Shown here one piece after another: positions 1 through 10,500 of a DNA stretch of 25,501 bases (positions are counted from its first letter, which is position 1; each line of letters opens with the position of its first letter). Under the pieces are notes generated by a model. The model was not told the DNA's origin. It did not search any database and saw only the letters and a list, made by a program, of their open reading frames with translations. Origin of the DNA: Elysia marginata (lineage: Eukaryota; Mollusca; Gastropoda; Plakobranchidae); NCBI GenBank assembly GCA_019649035.1, contig BMAT01009483.1, positions 311,874 through 337,374 of the forward strand. The letters run 5' to 3'. The position numbers and the translations under genes are program-made.

Positions 1-20
1 GAGAGAGAAAGAGAGAGAGA
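1..20. repeat. GA microsatellite at window edge
   Basis: A purine-only GA run with one AAA interruption. It is cut by the window start, so its true length is unknown. Confidence 0.8.
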
Positions 21-980
21 ATTAAAACGCCTAACGACATCTCCGCTTTAAACTTTTAGTGCCGAGTGTTGGGTGAGCGTTTTCCTTGATTAACGCTAAT
101 TTCCACTGTAAAGAAACTATCTACGACAAATCTTATGTTCGAGAAAAGTTCATGTCATTTCATCATTCGCATATATTTTATTAAACAAATCATACAGCCT
201 GTGTTTGTAAGAAGTCCACACAAATAAGAACACTTTGACATTACGTAATTTTTAAAATTGAAACATTGCGATTGGGGTTCAAGATTTATATATTTATATA
301 ATAGTGGTTAAAGTCAAATGTGGCGTTGTTCCTCCTATAAAGTTTCTAAAAAAAGGGAGAGTGAAGATGATTAGGACAGACAAAGCTAAGAGACAAAAAG
401 AGGAGCAGGATTGAAACAGTAAAAAAAAAAACAACCGGAGAAATGGAATGAGAAAGTTCGTCAGAGGCAGATGTACTGTACCCAGACACGCAAGTAAATA
501 AAAAGAGACTTAGTCCAAGAGACATGGATCTAGACAGATAATTATGGTATCTGATAGAACAGACATTTACTAAGACTAGAGAAATAAAGAAAAGGAAACG
601 AGGGATAAAAGAGTTGATGAAAAGATTGTTGAAGAAACACAAGACGTAACTATAGGAGTCGTGACAAGAAGAAAAAAATGGACATCGGCACTATCATATA
701 AAAGGAGACTCAGGTACCATTTTTTTCAATATATAAAAAAAAATCCAAAAAGTTTGATACTGAGCGAAAATCTTTTCTGCTTTAAATATGAAGGAAAATT
801 TGAGCAGTCACATTTCCCCTTGAAATCAAAAAGCTACTGTGACAATATATAAGTAAGCATAGGAAAATACTATTTTAATCTTTTATACGATTCACGGAGG
901 CTGTAAGTTTCAGCCCAATGAATGAAAGAAATCAAGATAGAATAGGGAGAAAAATAAAATATAGGGCGAGACAAGCGGGA
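21..980. other. AT-rich spacer, nothing recognised
   Basis: No gene, RNA or mobile-element signature was found here. The region is AT-rich and purine-rich on the plus strand around 350-660. The short open frames at 346-642 (minus) and 661-852 (plus) have low-complexity translations rich in Phe/Ser/Leu or Lys/Phe and contain no domain motif. I do not regard them as genes. Confidence 0.6.
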
Positions 981-991
981 GACAGTGACAG

Positions 992-1043
<52 letters not shown>

Positions 1044-1120
1044 ACAGAGAGAGAGACAGAGAGACAGACAGAGACAGAGAGAGACAGAGAGACGCAGACA
1101 GAGACAGACAAAGATAGACG
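981..1120. repeat. Compound GATA / GA / GACA microsatellite
   Basis: A clean GATA run spans about 993-1028. It passes into GA (1029-1044) and then into mixed GACAGA and GAGACA units to about 1120. Open frames on the minus strand here encode only Leu/Ser-rich simple sequence and are artefacts of the repeat. Confidence 0.9.
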
Positions 1121-1320
1121 ATGATGATAATGACGATTAAAAGACAATCACAAATAGTAAGAACAAGAGAAGAAAATGCCAGAGTGGCAGATGATGTTAT
1201 AGAACTTAGACACACAGACACTCATGCAAATGAAGGAGAGAGGAACTAAGCACGAGAGATTCAGGCAGATAATTTTAGTGATAGACAGGCTCGACGCTTC
1301 TTCCGGCAGGAAGATAAAGA

Positions 1321-1376
1321 AAGAGAGTCAGAGATAGAGAGGCAGAGAGAGAGACAGAGAGAGAGACAGAGAGAGA
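1321..1376. repeat. Imperfect GA/GACA microsatellite
   Basis: Purine-rich array of GA with interspersed GACAGA units, about 56 bp. Its plus-strand purine polarity matches most other arrays in the window. Confidence 0.85.
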
Positions 1377-1943
1377 TATCAATGAACACGAATCAGACAC
1401 CTTCCTCAAAGGAATATGGAATGCAAAAAGATTAATGTGAAACATGAGAAAACATTAACGGCAGCTCAATGAAAATTTATCATAATCCTGTGTTTTTCAG
1501 TTGTACCTAAGTCACACCAAATTTTCGTTCAAAGGAAACGTTTTATTGCCAAAAGTGTACAACTTGTGTATCACCCAAAATTTATATTGAATGTAAAATC
1601 TATGTCTTACAGATCCCCAAAGTAAAAATGTAATTTATTTACTTTTGTCATTAAGCCATCGTCATATTGAAATTGAAAGTCAATGATGATTTAGCTAAGC
1701 TGGAGTATCTTTGTATGGGTTGAATACTATCGAAGATTACCAAGCACATTCATACGTAAACAATAATTTTGTTGTTAATAAATTTTAATGTAAAAATTCT
1801 AATGAATTTGGAAGCTTTTAAACACCTCTCATGCCAGGGCCGTAATATAAAGAATTACAAACAGGCTCCTAAAGTGCCACAATTTTCCTTATGAACGTCA
1901 AACTCACAGCTAGGTCATCTGATACTCTGGCGTTTCATTTTCG
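1377..1943. other. AT-rich spacer, nothing recognised
   Basis: No coding, RNA or transposon signature can be supported in this stretch. Confidence 0.6.
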
Positions 1944-1965
1944 TCTGTCTGTCTGTATGTCTGTC

Positions 1966-2011
<46 letters not shown>
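1944..2011. repeat. TCTG then CT microsatellite
   Basis: Imperfect TCTG units (about 1944-1966) lead into an almost pure CT run (1969-2011, about 21 dinucleotides). This is the only long array in the window with pyrimidines on the plus strand; the others are GA on this strand. Confidence 0.9.
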
Positions 2012-2013
<2 letters not shown>

Positions 2014-2200
2014 GTATTTTAATCATTATATATAAGGAAAAGTGTGACACTTTTAGAGCCTTTGGCATTATGTTTTTTAACTGAAGAAGGCAATGTAATA
2101 AAGCTTAAACGTTTTTTCCATGTATACATTTAGATTGTATTGTTTTTATTCCTGTTTCACGGAGTGATAGGTTGTAAGTATGCTTTTTTATTACCTTTTA

Positions 2201-2443
2201 GAGAGAGGTAGAGATAGATAGATAGAGAGTGAAAGGGACAGAGATACAGAGAGAGAAAGAGATAGAGAGAGACATAGAGAGAGAAAGAAACAAAGAGAGA
2301 GAGAAAGATAGATAGAGAGAAAAAAAAGAGAGAGAAAGAAAGGGAAAAAGAGAGAAAGAGAGAGAGAAATGAGAGAGAAAGAAAGGGAAAAAGAGAGAAA
2401 GAGAGAGAGAAAGAGAAAGAGAGAGAGACAGAGAAAGAGAGAG
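2201..2443. repeat. Long imperfect GA-rich tract with a 43-bp duplication
   Basis: About 243 bp of nearly pure purine sequence built from GA, GATA, GAAA and GGGAAAAA variants. Inside it, 2328-2369 and 2371-2412 are identical 42-bp stretches separated by a single T, so a 43-bp unit has been tandemly duplicated on top of the dinucleotide expansion. Confidence 0.9.
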
Positions 2444-5083
2444 TAGCAGATGCCAGAGAAAGGAGTCGCTCTTGTTTTATTGATGCAACGTCAAAAGTTT
2501 AACAGCTAACTAATCTGTTTTCGCGTTTACAGTAATTTAAGTCGTGATGAACTTTTAAGATCGGAATGTCAAATTACTAATCAAACGTTTTATTCTTTGG
2601 AGCTCATGATATAACTCCTGCGACATTTTTGATTGAGAGGTCACCATTCTTAATAAAATGTTTTCATACGAACCAGTAAGGTTTTCTTACACCTCTAAGA
2701 ACATTCATTATTATGCAACAAAAACCTTCACTAAAAGGATGCAAGTTATATAAACCGTGCCAAGAATAGAATAAATGTCACTTGAGAAAAAAAAGACAAA
2801 AATGATTTTTTTCTGATCAAATCTTACATCTGCGTGTTAGATAATCGCGAAATGGGAGTTGGTACCGATAAACTATGCAAATGATATAAAAAAAAGTTTT
2901 GGTTCTGTTGAACTAGAAACGTATGTTTAACAGGTGAAGAGTCTTTGTCAAGCTAGTAATCCTCAGCGCCATTCCCTTTCCCAAACTCTCGCACATACAT
3001 AACATAGAACAAAACAACAACAACAACAACAAAAAAACAACAACAAAAAAAAACATACACAATAACATACACCATACATTCACTGGCGATCTTGCTAAGT
3101 TTTTCTGGTATCTCCCAAAAAGCAGTACCAATCCACTCTCAACAAAAGGCAAAGCCTTCACAAGGTTATAAAATGCTGATTGAACAACCTACAGCAAATG
3201 TACCATCGATTTTGGTTGTTGCCAGGCCACAAAGTGATCATCAGTGCAGAAAGGTTGATAACATGGATGGTGGCTATTATGCATTGTTACCGATCGAGGC
3301 TTATGGTTTCAACACATTCAATATTTACATAAACCTATTACCTCTCATGGCAGGTATTTCATAGTTCAATTGTTACAACCTATGATGACTACCGGCCATA
3401 AAATTGCCGAAGCAAAGTACTCTAGTCCTTAATTATTAATGAAAGAATGTTTTGTTTCAATTATTATTACCAGCCGCTGACATGCTATAAGTATGTACTT
3501 TCATGAAAATAATCTTTCACCAAAGAGGTAGAAAAAGTTGAGTGAATAGAAAGGAAGGTGGTAGTGGGACGAACGAGAATTGATGAACCTTGCAAGGGAA
3601 TAATGGTCATCAATTTGACTGCCTTTTGACAAAGAAAGAAAAAGATAAAACGAAGGAGAAACTAGAACTATGTAGTATCTAAAAGAAAAGATGTTTAACC
3701 TTAAAGCCGTAAAAATTTGAGAAAACGAGCATACATTGGATAGAAAATGGGACATTGAATTCTCGCGTACTCATAAATCATTCCCTTCACCCAGGACGAT
3801 GGCGCAGGCTGACCACATTATTGCCGATCTTTAATGCTATTTTGTCATAGATTGATTATTGCTGTTGACCTGGGAGATAAAAGGCTTAACGAGCCCTGTC
3901 TTGTCTAGTTTGTGGAACAAATATAGACTCTTAGGACCTTAACGATGGCTTTGTTCTTTCAAGACCCTGTGCTTGCTCTTTGATTAGTCAGCAGTTCATT
4001 TAAAACACTGCAAATTTACAGAGCGCCAGGTTCCTCTCAAAACTCTTAGTGCAGCAATGTTTACAACGAAACAAGAAGTTTTTGCATGTGTTCTTCGAGA
4101 ATAACTGAATTTAACTTATTGGCTTTAGGATCTTACACGCATGTTTCTTGGCAGGGACATGGATCAGATGAAGACAACTTTAACTAAATTTTTTATGGCT
4201 ATAATGCCAGAATAAATATATTCCTATTTGTTGGATGCATTAGACATGCTTCCCTAATATTCTTTATCCTCAGCGGATTAAAATATTTTTTGAAGCCAAA
4301 CATTGTCTAAGAGAAAAAAAAACAGGTTTAAAATACTATTGAGATTATCTTACGACCTTTACATCTCGGTAAACCATGATTGCACGGTTTAACAAAACTA
4401 AGCATTTGGAAAAAAATGATTCAATCAAACAGTTTCAATGAATAGGTTTATTCTTACAGCTTAAAGAATTTTAAATCTGATGTTAATGGCAAAGAATGGG
4501 GAGGGATTGCATCAGATACTCTCATATGATTTATACTGCAGAAACTGCACTTGGTTTGTCCCGGGCAGTGTGATAGCAGAGATTTTAAATGACTTGGTTT
4601 TAATGAGATATGTTCTACTTCTAATACGCAATGGTTTATAATCCAGTTTTAGATTTGAAAAAACCCTTCTCGGTGGTATATCTCTTGCAATAGAGCTGAT
4701 TCCTCTGAAACCGTGTTGTATGAAGTAGATTCATTCTGTACTCAACACATCAATTTACCATGTTATCGTTATGTGCGTAGTACATTTATGTACCGGTACA
4801 CGGCTTGAGTTTTCCTCTTCGATACTGCATTTGCATCAATGAAAAGTTGAGCAATATAAAAATACGTTCCTGCTCAATGGTTTTCATTTACATACTCTTG
4901 AAAACTTCCCATGTTGTAGGGTATTCTCACTGATAGTAAGAAAAACAAACCTAGACAAAAAGTTAACAGCACCCAAATGGTACATTGTGTAACATTATAT
5001 GATGAAATCATTATGTCTAGCCGTCTCTATTTATCTATTATTTACCATTATGGTTACAAATATTTCGTACAATTATATGCACA
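2444..5083. other. AT-rich spacer, nothing recognised apart from a CAA array
   Basis: No gene or mobile element was identified. The open frames at 2913-3161 (minus), 3092-3364 (plus) and 3501-3755 (minus) have no recognisable domain. The first is largely the CAA array read backwards as Leu/Val/Phe. A 16-base string at 3219-3234 recurs at 7017-7032. Confidence 0.55.
3008..3054. repeat. CAA / A-rich microsatellite
   Basis: Repeated CAA units interrupted by A-runs. Simple-sequence DNA with no sign of a retroelement body attached. Confidence 0.8.
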
Positions 5084-5094
5084 TAGTAATTTAA
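5084..5094. repeat. Left target-site duplication of the SINE
   Basis: TAGTAATTTAA lies directly before the tRNA-like head. It matches TAGTAATTAAA at 5398-5408, directly after the A-rich tail, at 10 of 11 positions. The pair has the length and placement expected for a LINE-mobilised insertion. Confidence 0.65.
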
Positions 5095-5397
5095 CACATG
5101 CTCTGTGGTCTAGCGGTAAGACACTCGCTCAGAGATCGGGAGGTGCGTGGTTCGATCACGGCCGAGTCAAACCAAGGACTTTAAAATTGGTATCAGCAGC
5201 TGATCCGCTTAGCATCTGGCATTATGGATTTAGTGTTAAGTCTGGTCGGCCCGGTGTCAGAATAATGTGACTGGGTGTGGTGTACGCAAGCGCTCCTTAC
5301 ATCATAGTGTGGCAGCACACTTTCAATTGTCCACAGCGCCGTCTCTGATATAACTTCGAAGTTGACTGGGACGTTAAAAATTAAAACAAACCAAACC
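5095..5397 (+). mobile_element. tRNA-derived SINE, near full length
   Basis: A non-autonomous retroposon copied by a LINE reverse transcriptase and transcribed by RNA polymerase III. The first ~75 bases are tRNA-like, with an A-box-like block (TGGTCTAGCGG, 5106-5116) and a B-box (GGTTCGATCAC, 5149-5159) about 43 bases apart, as in tRNAs. A non-tRNA body follows. Its block at 5244-5277 (GGTCGGCCCGGTG... TGTGACTGGGTG) resembles, from memory, the conserved middle of bivalve and gastropod SINEs. The 3' end is GACGTTAAA followed by an A/C-rich tail to 5397. Flanking direct repeats (5084-5094, 5398-5408) mark the insertion limits. The open frame at 4977-5270 runs across it and is not a gene. The SINE family name is not claimed. 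Confidence 0.8.
5106..5159 (+). promoter_or_regulatory. Internal RNA polymerase III promoter (A and B boxes) of the SINE
   Basis: The A-box-like TGGTCTAGCGG (5106-5116) and the B-box GGTTCGATCAC (5149-5159) have canonical spacing. The B-box fits GGTTCGANNCC except for one late base. Whether it still drives transcription cannot be seen from sequence. Confidence 0.65.
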
Positions 5398-5408
5398 TAG
5401 TAATTAAA
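5398..5408. repeat. Right target-site duplication of the SINE
   Basis: TAGTAATTAAA follows the SINE tail and pairs with 5084-5094 at 10 of 11 positions. The single mismatch suggests modest age. Confidence 0.65.
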
Positions 5409-5645
5409 CCTCTATCTAAAGCCTTGGGAGTCGTGGCCTTAGATCTACCATTTTAAAGACTAGTAGACATTGTGGGGCGATTATAAAACGATTTCCACAG
5501 CATATTCTTCTCTAGTGCGCTCTTGCTAAGATTATGTTTAAAAAAAAATTTCAACACCTGAGATGGGAAGACCAAAGTCTATTTTAATAGTCATAACATC
5601 ACACAGCAATCAAAAATCGTAGACCGCGAGCATTCAAATCCAGCC

Positions 5646-5783
5646 ATGAGTCTGCTCGCTGTGGGCACGGTACTTCGAGACTATCAATACGGAGGAGGTC
5701 TGGAATTTCAGTACGGGGGAGGTCTGGAATTCCTGTACGGTGGAGGTCTGTTTCTCAACCCGGAAGACACCTCTCTACATTAG
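5646..5783 (+). CDS. Candidate 45-residue small ORF with an 8-residue YGGGLEF repeat
   Basis: ATG at 5646 opens a frame that ends at TAG 5781-5783. It begins MSLLAVGTVLRDYQ and then carries three in-frame repeats of about eight residues (YGGGLEFQ, YGGGLEFL, YGGGLFLN). The 24-bp DNA units (5688-5711, 5712-5735, 5736-) are a multiple of three. Of the differences between units 1 and 2, GGA/GGG and TTT/TTC are synonymous and only CAG/CTG changes a residue; unit 3 keeps YGGGL with GGT. This hints at coding, but the sample is tiny. The local base composition is GC-richer than the flanks. It could be a small peptide gene, part of an exon, or a non-coding minisatellite that happens to be open. No promoter, splice site or homologue is established. 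Confidence 0.25.
   Translation: MSLLAVGTVLRDYQYGGGLEFQYGGGLEFLYGGGLFLNPEDTSLH
5688..5758 (+). repeat. 24-bp minisatellite, about 2.6 to 3 copies
   Basis: Period-24 tandem repeat starting at TACGG. Units 1 and 2 are 24 bp each with three differences. Unit 3 is well conserved only for its first 15 bases (to about 5750), then diverges. The whole repeat lies inside the small ORF at 5646-5783. Confidence 0.8.
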
Positions 5784-5963
5784 ACGGTGCTGTGCACGGT
5801 ATATCCAACATCACGGCCACACTGTCTGGCTTCCTGTCTGTCTCCTATAGATGACCATAGGCTATCTTACTGTAGATGTCAGTTCAGCTACATCAAGCAG
5901 ATAGTTGTGTTATCTTTTTAAAGAGCATTTTTAATCTAAGTGAGATTTGACTTTAAAAGACAG

Positions 5964-6000
5964 TGAGAGAGAGAGACAGAGAGACAGAGAGAGAGAGAGG

Positions 6001-6041
<41 letters not shown>
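5964..6041. repeat. GA microsatellite
   Basis: GA array with a few GACA and GGGA interruptions in the left half and an almost pure GA run in the right half. Confidence 0.9.
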
Positions 6042-6045
<4 letters not shown>

Positions 6046-7038
6046 GTTCTCGTCTTAACTCTTGACTCTTGAATATGGCTCAATCTCGTCATTACACTGT
6101 GATAAAATTATATTGTTTATGACTGTGCTAAATGATATAAATTTTAAATAGAAATCATAATTTTGGAGTTAGATGAATGGTAAAAACTTAAATATACTGT
6201 TACGGTAAATACTCTCCACATTGAAGCAACCTACAATATTGAATTTCAGTAGTAATTGAGGACATACAGGTTAAATTTTTTTTTCTTTTCGTTTGCCTAC
6301 ATTATCGTAAGAAGTTCGCTGTGTTTTCAACGCCACAGTAAACCCAGAAGCAGTTGAAATTGTTTTTTTTAAATAACTGCAGTTATCTTTGTTTATGATC
6401 CTCTGTTAATGAACATGTTTAGAAATGGGTCCGTTCAGCCTTGTCCACAGCCCCCATCTGTACACCAAGAGGTGCTAGTATTATATCTTTACGAGTAAAT
6501 TCTTGAAGATATACTATAAAACGAAAATTTTGGTTAAAAAACAGATTTTCTTTCTAATTTTTGTCTTAAGACCTCAATTCGACACGTTAAAATTTTCTAG
6601 ATGCTTTATATAATTTCACCATCATCTCCTTATCTCATGGTGGGACCTCTTATAATATACTTAGCAAACAACCCCCCTCCCCCCGCAAATTTAGTCATAC
6701 ATTTTTTTCAAGTCAAAGTTACAGCGTTTTGTTGGTATGAAACCTATCGTAAAAACGCTAGCAAAGCAATTAGAAGTGATTTCGTCAAGTCGCTGGTTTC
6801 CTCAGACATAAAAAATTCCATTCTTTCAAATTTTTTTTTCTATTTCTGCCTTAGTCTACCTCACTGTCTGTTTCTCTGTCCACATCTTTGGAAAACGGAA
6901 AATCTTGCAACCTAAACTAGGAACCATTAGTATGCATTATAAACAGATGAAATTTTTAGCCACCTTTTTTTAAAATTTACCAAGAGATAAAGAATAAAAA
7001 ACGTATGCAGATGAATTGCCAGGCCACAAAGAGACATG
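6042..7038. other. AT-rich spacer, nothing recognised
   Basis: No gene or element was identified. The open frame at 6601-6915 has no domain motif and crosses C- and T-homopolymers. The 16-base string at 7017-7032 matches 3219-3234. Confidence 0.55.
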
Positions 7039-7266
7039 AACATTCTCCAGACAAAGGTTGTCTTCACTGATGGTTACAGTATTTTCTTTGCCTGTCCATT
7101 GCTGTTTTATTTGTCATCAGATTTAACACAACCCCCACACCCTTCTCATTACACGCACAAAATGTTTAACATTCTCCAGACACAAAGTATCTTTACCCAG
7201 TGCCAAAGTTTTTTGTCCCTGTTTCACCAGAAATCAGATTTGATACCCCCCCCCTCCAAGACACAC
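7039..7266 (+). repeat. Divergent ~129-bp tandem duplication
   Basis: AACATTCTCCAGAC at 7039 recurs at 7168. Downstream parts match in order: a TTTTGT/CTGT-rich block, CATCAGATTT versus AATCAGATTT, then a C-rich run (ACCCCC) and an ACACAC-like end. The two units are therefore diverged copies with a period of 129 bp near their start. The open frame across them (7036-7284) has no recognised domain, so I treat this as a repeat rather than a gene. Confidence 0.6.
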
Positions 7267-7679
7267 CCAAGGTGTTGGATTTGAAATCTTAATCTGACTT
7301 GGTCTTCACAGATTACACCAAATCGCTTCTAACGGCTTTGCTACCGTGTGCAGGAGTTCCCTGGTCACAAAGCGTCGTAGCTTTGACTTGAATGAATTAT
7401 TTCCTCTTAAATGCAAAAAAAGATAGATTGCTTTTATGACGAAGCAATAAAATAAAAACATGTATGGGATAAACATACTTTGTGACCAGATGAAAACTTG
7501 AAGATCGTCAAGTCCACTGAACACATTTTTAGTTGATACCGGCATTATCCTACAGCCCCCCCACCTCCCCAAAGGCTCAGGAAATATCAAAATGAAAAGA
7601 ACCTCTCTAAAACCACGAGCCACCGACGTATTCCAATAATTATGCACTGCTCTGGTACAAAATCTGGCTACGCGGTGGA

Positions 7680-7716
7680 TAATTAAGGTACCGTATGGGT
7701 AATTAAGGTACCGTAT
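7680..7716. repeat. Two-copy 20-bp-period direct repeat
   Basis: TAATTAAGGTACCGTAT occurs at 7680-7696 and again at 7700-7716, separated by GGG. Each copy contains the palindrome GGTACC. Most likely a short slippage duplication. Confidence 0.75.
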
Positions 7717-10433
7717 ATATAACCCGCTTAGCACCTTTGAGACGGACCTGTCACATGCCTAAGATCCAACATATCCTCCAATGGACATCCCGAGGTGTTA
7801 GCGTGGCTTAACTTGTTTCTCCACGCACGTCATGCCTTGGCTGTGGTAAAGCCCACTGTTGTAATGACTTCTTTTATAGTTTATATTTTTTTGAACAAGA
7901 AGTAGATCTAAGTGTGCATGGTTTATTTAATGTACGAGTTTATGTGTATGCGTGTTTGTTTGCGTATTTGTTTAACCCGTTTTAGCTTCCTTAAAAATTG
8001 CGAATATGCTTTTAAGGGCGGGGAGTGATCTTTTGTATTACACAAAAATTTGTTTTCATAGAAATAAGCATTTGCAGTTTTCTATTAAAAATCAAAATTT
8101 AAAGATAAACCGCATGACTGTGCTTCTCTTTTCTCTCCCTATTCTTTGTTTCTCTCTGTCAATTTAAAATTGAAAACCTGAAAAAAAGCAATGGACCAAA
8201 TTTAGGCGTTGAGATAACATCACGAGGATAAATGCAAGCTGCTCTTTTGTGTTGATTCTTTATTAATAAACACTGATCATAAAAAATAGTGTGTGATATC
8301 CAATATTCTTGATGACCGTGCAAAATGTTTTGTCGTCGACCACTTTGACCCATGATTTTGTTGTTCTTCAACCATTTTAAGGCATTAATTTGGCTTTTTC
8401 ATGAAGAATTTAGCATGAATAGGTTCTTTTTTAGCAATGAAATATACCTTACTTTTTAAACGCTCTTTAATATGGTCCTAATACCGCAGCAGCAAAATTC
8501 AATCTAAAGACTTAGTGTTTTTGTTGGTAACTCTAGAACAGTTCAGGATTGCATTTTATGATTGAGATATAGTAATGCAGATTCCGTTTTTTTATTTCTT
8601 GACATTAAGCACAGGTATTTCGAGGTGCCCAACCGTCTAGGGAGAAGACGAGACAATCTTGAGTCCAGCTTTTTAAAATAACTCAAAATGACTATCTGGA
8701 TTCATAAAGGCGGAAGAATCAAATTAGGTCAGGATTATGCAGGCATGTTATTTATATTTTCCTTTTACTTCCTTGTAATCAAATTCAAAAACTTTTAAAT
8801 TTTCCTGGTACTAAGATTTGTTGTAAAATTGAAAACAATATAAAATAAAAACCATTCGATTGTGAAATATTTACCTCATGGTTTGTGTTTTCGCAAATTA
8901 GCTTGCCATCAAATGATGGAATAAATTCACGTGCTGTTGTTCAAACTTTTTTTTCACGCCAAAAAAAAAAAGAATGGGGCTGATTTTCTAGCTCATCTTC
9001 ACACACTCCGAATAAAAAAATTGGAAGGTGGAGAAACACTTTTTAACTTTGTCTAGGTAAAGATCAAGAAATTAGATTAACTGTCTAAAATATGAAAATC
9101 AAGAAACAATTGCAGATAATCTCGACAAAGATCTAAAGTCTACATTTGGTATGATCTACATCAGATTTTGGGTGTCACGTGTTCCTTCCGTATTAGGCTC
9201 TTTATGTAATTATTTTCATCCATTTTGGCCTTTTTACTTAGGTTCTGCGTCTCCAGTTTTCTTCGTTTTTTGAAGGTAAAAGGCCTTGAATTTGCCTAAT
9301 TAGTCGTAGAGTAACTAAGAATATGAAAGTGAAAATGTCTCGCGTCCAGGTTGAATAAGACGGAGGGCGCAGTTATCAACTGAAAAGTGCGTTGTTGTTA
9401 TGAAGAAGACTCTTTTCAAACTTCCAAACGTCAAAAGTATCATAAAACTACCATTAATCTGCGGGAAATTATCAAAACTATAACTGATTAAAATTATAGC
9501 CTCCCTTCAAAAATGGACATTATAATGGCGTTTTGTGTAACAAGGAATTTTCGACTTCCAACTCATTCCCCTTGCCTGTAAACACTATCATGCAAAGATG
9601 AAATTGTCCCTTTTAGTTCTTTTGAGGACAAGTAGTGTTTTTAAAAGTTTCCCAGAGAAGCTTGTTTTGTAAACAATTGCGCGATGGAATGAGATCGCTA
9701 TTGTTTAGGCAAACACCATTTACAATGGCCTATTACACCTTGTAAAACAATAATTGTACTATTGCCGTGCTTTGTGTTTAGCTTCTTCTACAACAAGCAA
9801 GAGCACTCTTGTCGCCAGTTGTCACTTATAATGCATGGGTGAGTATCGGGTCTCCAGGCTTAGTATGAAAGTCAAATGAGACTGTTTGCATTGGGAAGAT
9901 TATAGAACCTAAGGCCACCATCACAGCTATATTACTTCGTTTTTAGACACTGTTGTTTTTCAAGCAACGTAAAAGATATTGGCCCCGAGTTGTTTTTTTT
10001 TGTTCGCTGTGTGCACAATTTTGCGAGAAATCCCCAGATAAGACTGTTTAAAGTGCTTGCACGATTGCTTCCCTTACATTTAAAGCGTGCCAAATCCTCT
10101 TGTTATTACGCAGGGGCTTTGTTTGGTAAAGGCTTCTTGTCAAACTGAAATTGCTGAGGGGGTAAGGGAAAGCAAACGTTCGGTTTTACGTGTTTGTAGA
10201 ATTCAATATTTTTATGAGAATGGTAACAGGAAAGAAACATTATGATATTCGCCAGTGTCATAACCGTATTGACTGTTTCAATTTTATCTATTTGAAGACG
10301 AGACACAAAAGCATTTTAAAGCCTATCCAGTATAAAATTGGCAACGTTATGTCAACTTTAATACTTGTTATGAGGAATACCGCCAAAGCGTTATTAAAGT
10401 TATAATGTATGCAATATTACAATCAATTCAAAA

Positions 10434-10500
10434 GCAAAAAGAAAATAACCACAAAAACAAACAAAAAACAAAACAAAACAAAAAGCATAAGAAAACAAAT
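10434..10500. repeat. A-rich (AAAAC)-like low-complexity tract
   Basis: Runs of A broken by single C or G, with several CAAAA units. No retroelement body is recognisable on either side. Confidence 0.6.

Noticed and set aside
910-1221. Minus-strand open frames over the GATA/GA array (also 932-1147)
   Set aside because: Translations are Ser/Leu/Tyr-Ile simple repeats produced by the microsatellite; no start context or domain.
3092-3364. 90-codon plus-strand frame
   Set aside because: No domain, no biased composition and no neighbouring gene signals.
5095-5172. A genuine tRNA gene
   Set aside because: A and B boxes are present, but I could not form a full cloverleaf with a clear anticodon arm, and it is followed by a SINE body, A-rich tail and target duplication.
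4977-5270. 97-codon plus-strand frame
   Set aside because: Most of it is the tRNA-derived SINE; the frame is incidental.
7306-7734. 142-codon minus-strand frame, the longest outside the retroelements
   Set aside because: No recognisable motif, contains a short tandem repeat, and a run of this length is expected by chance in a 25-kb six-frame scan.
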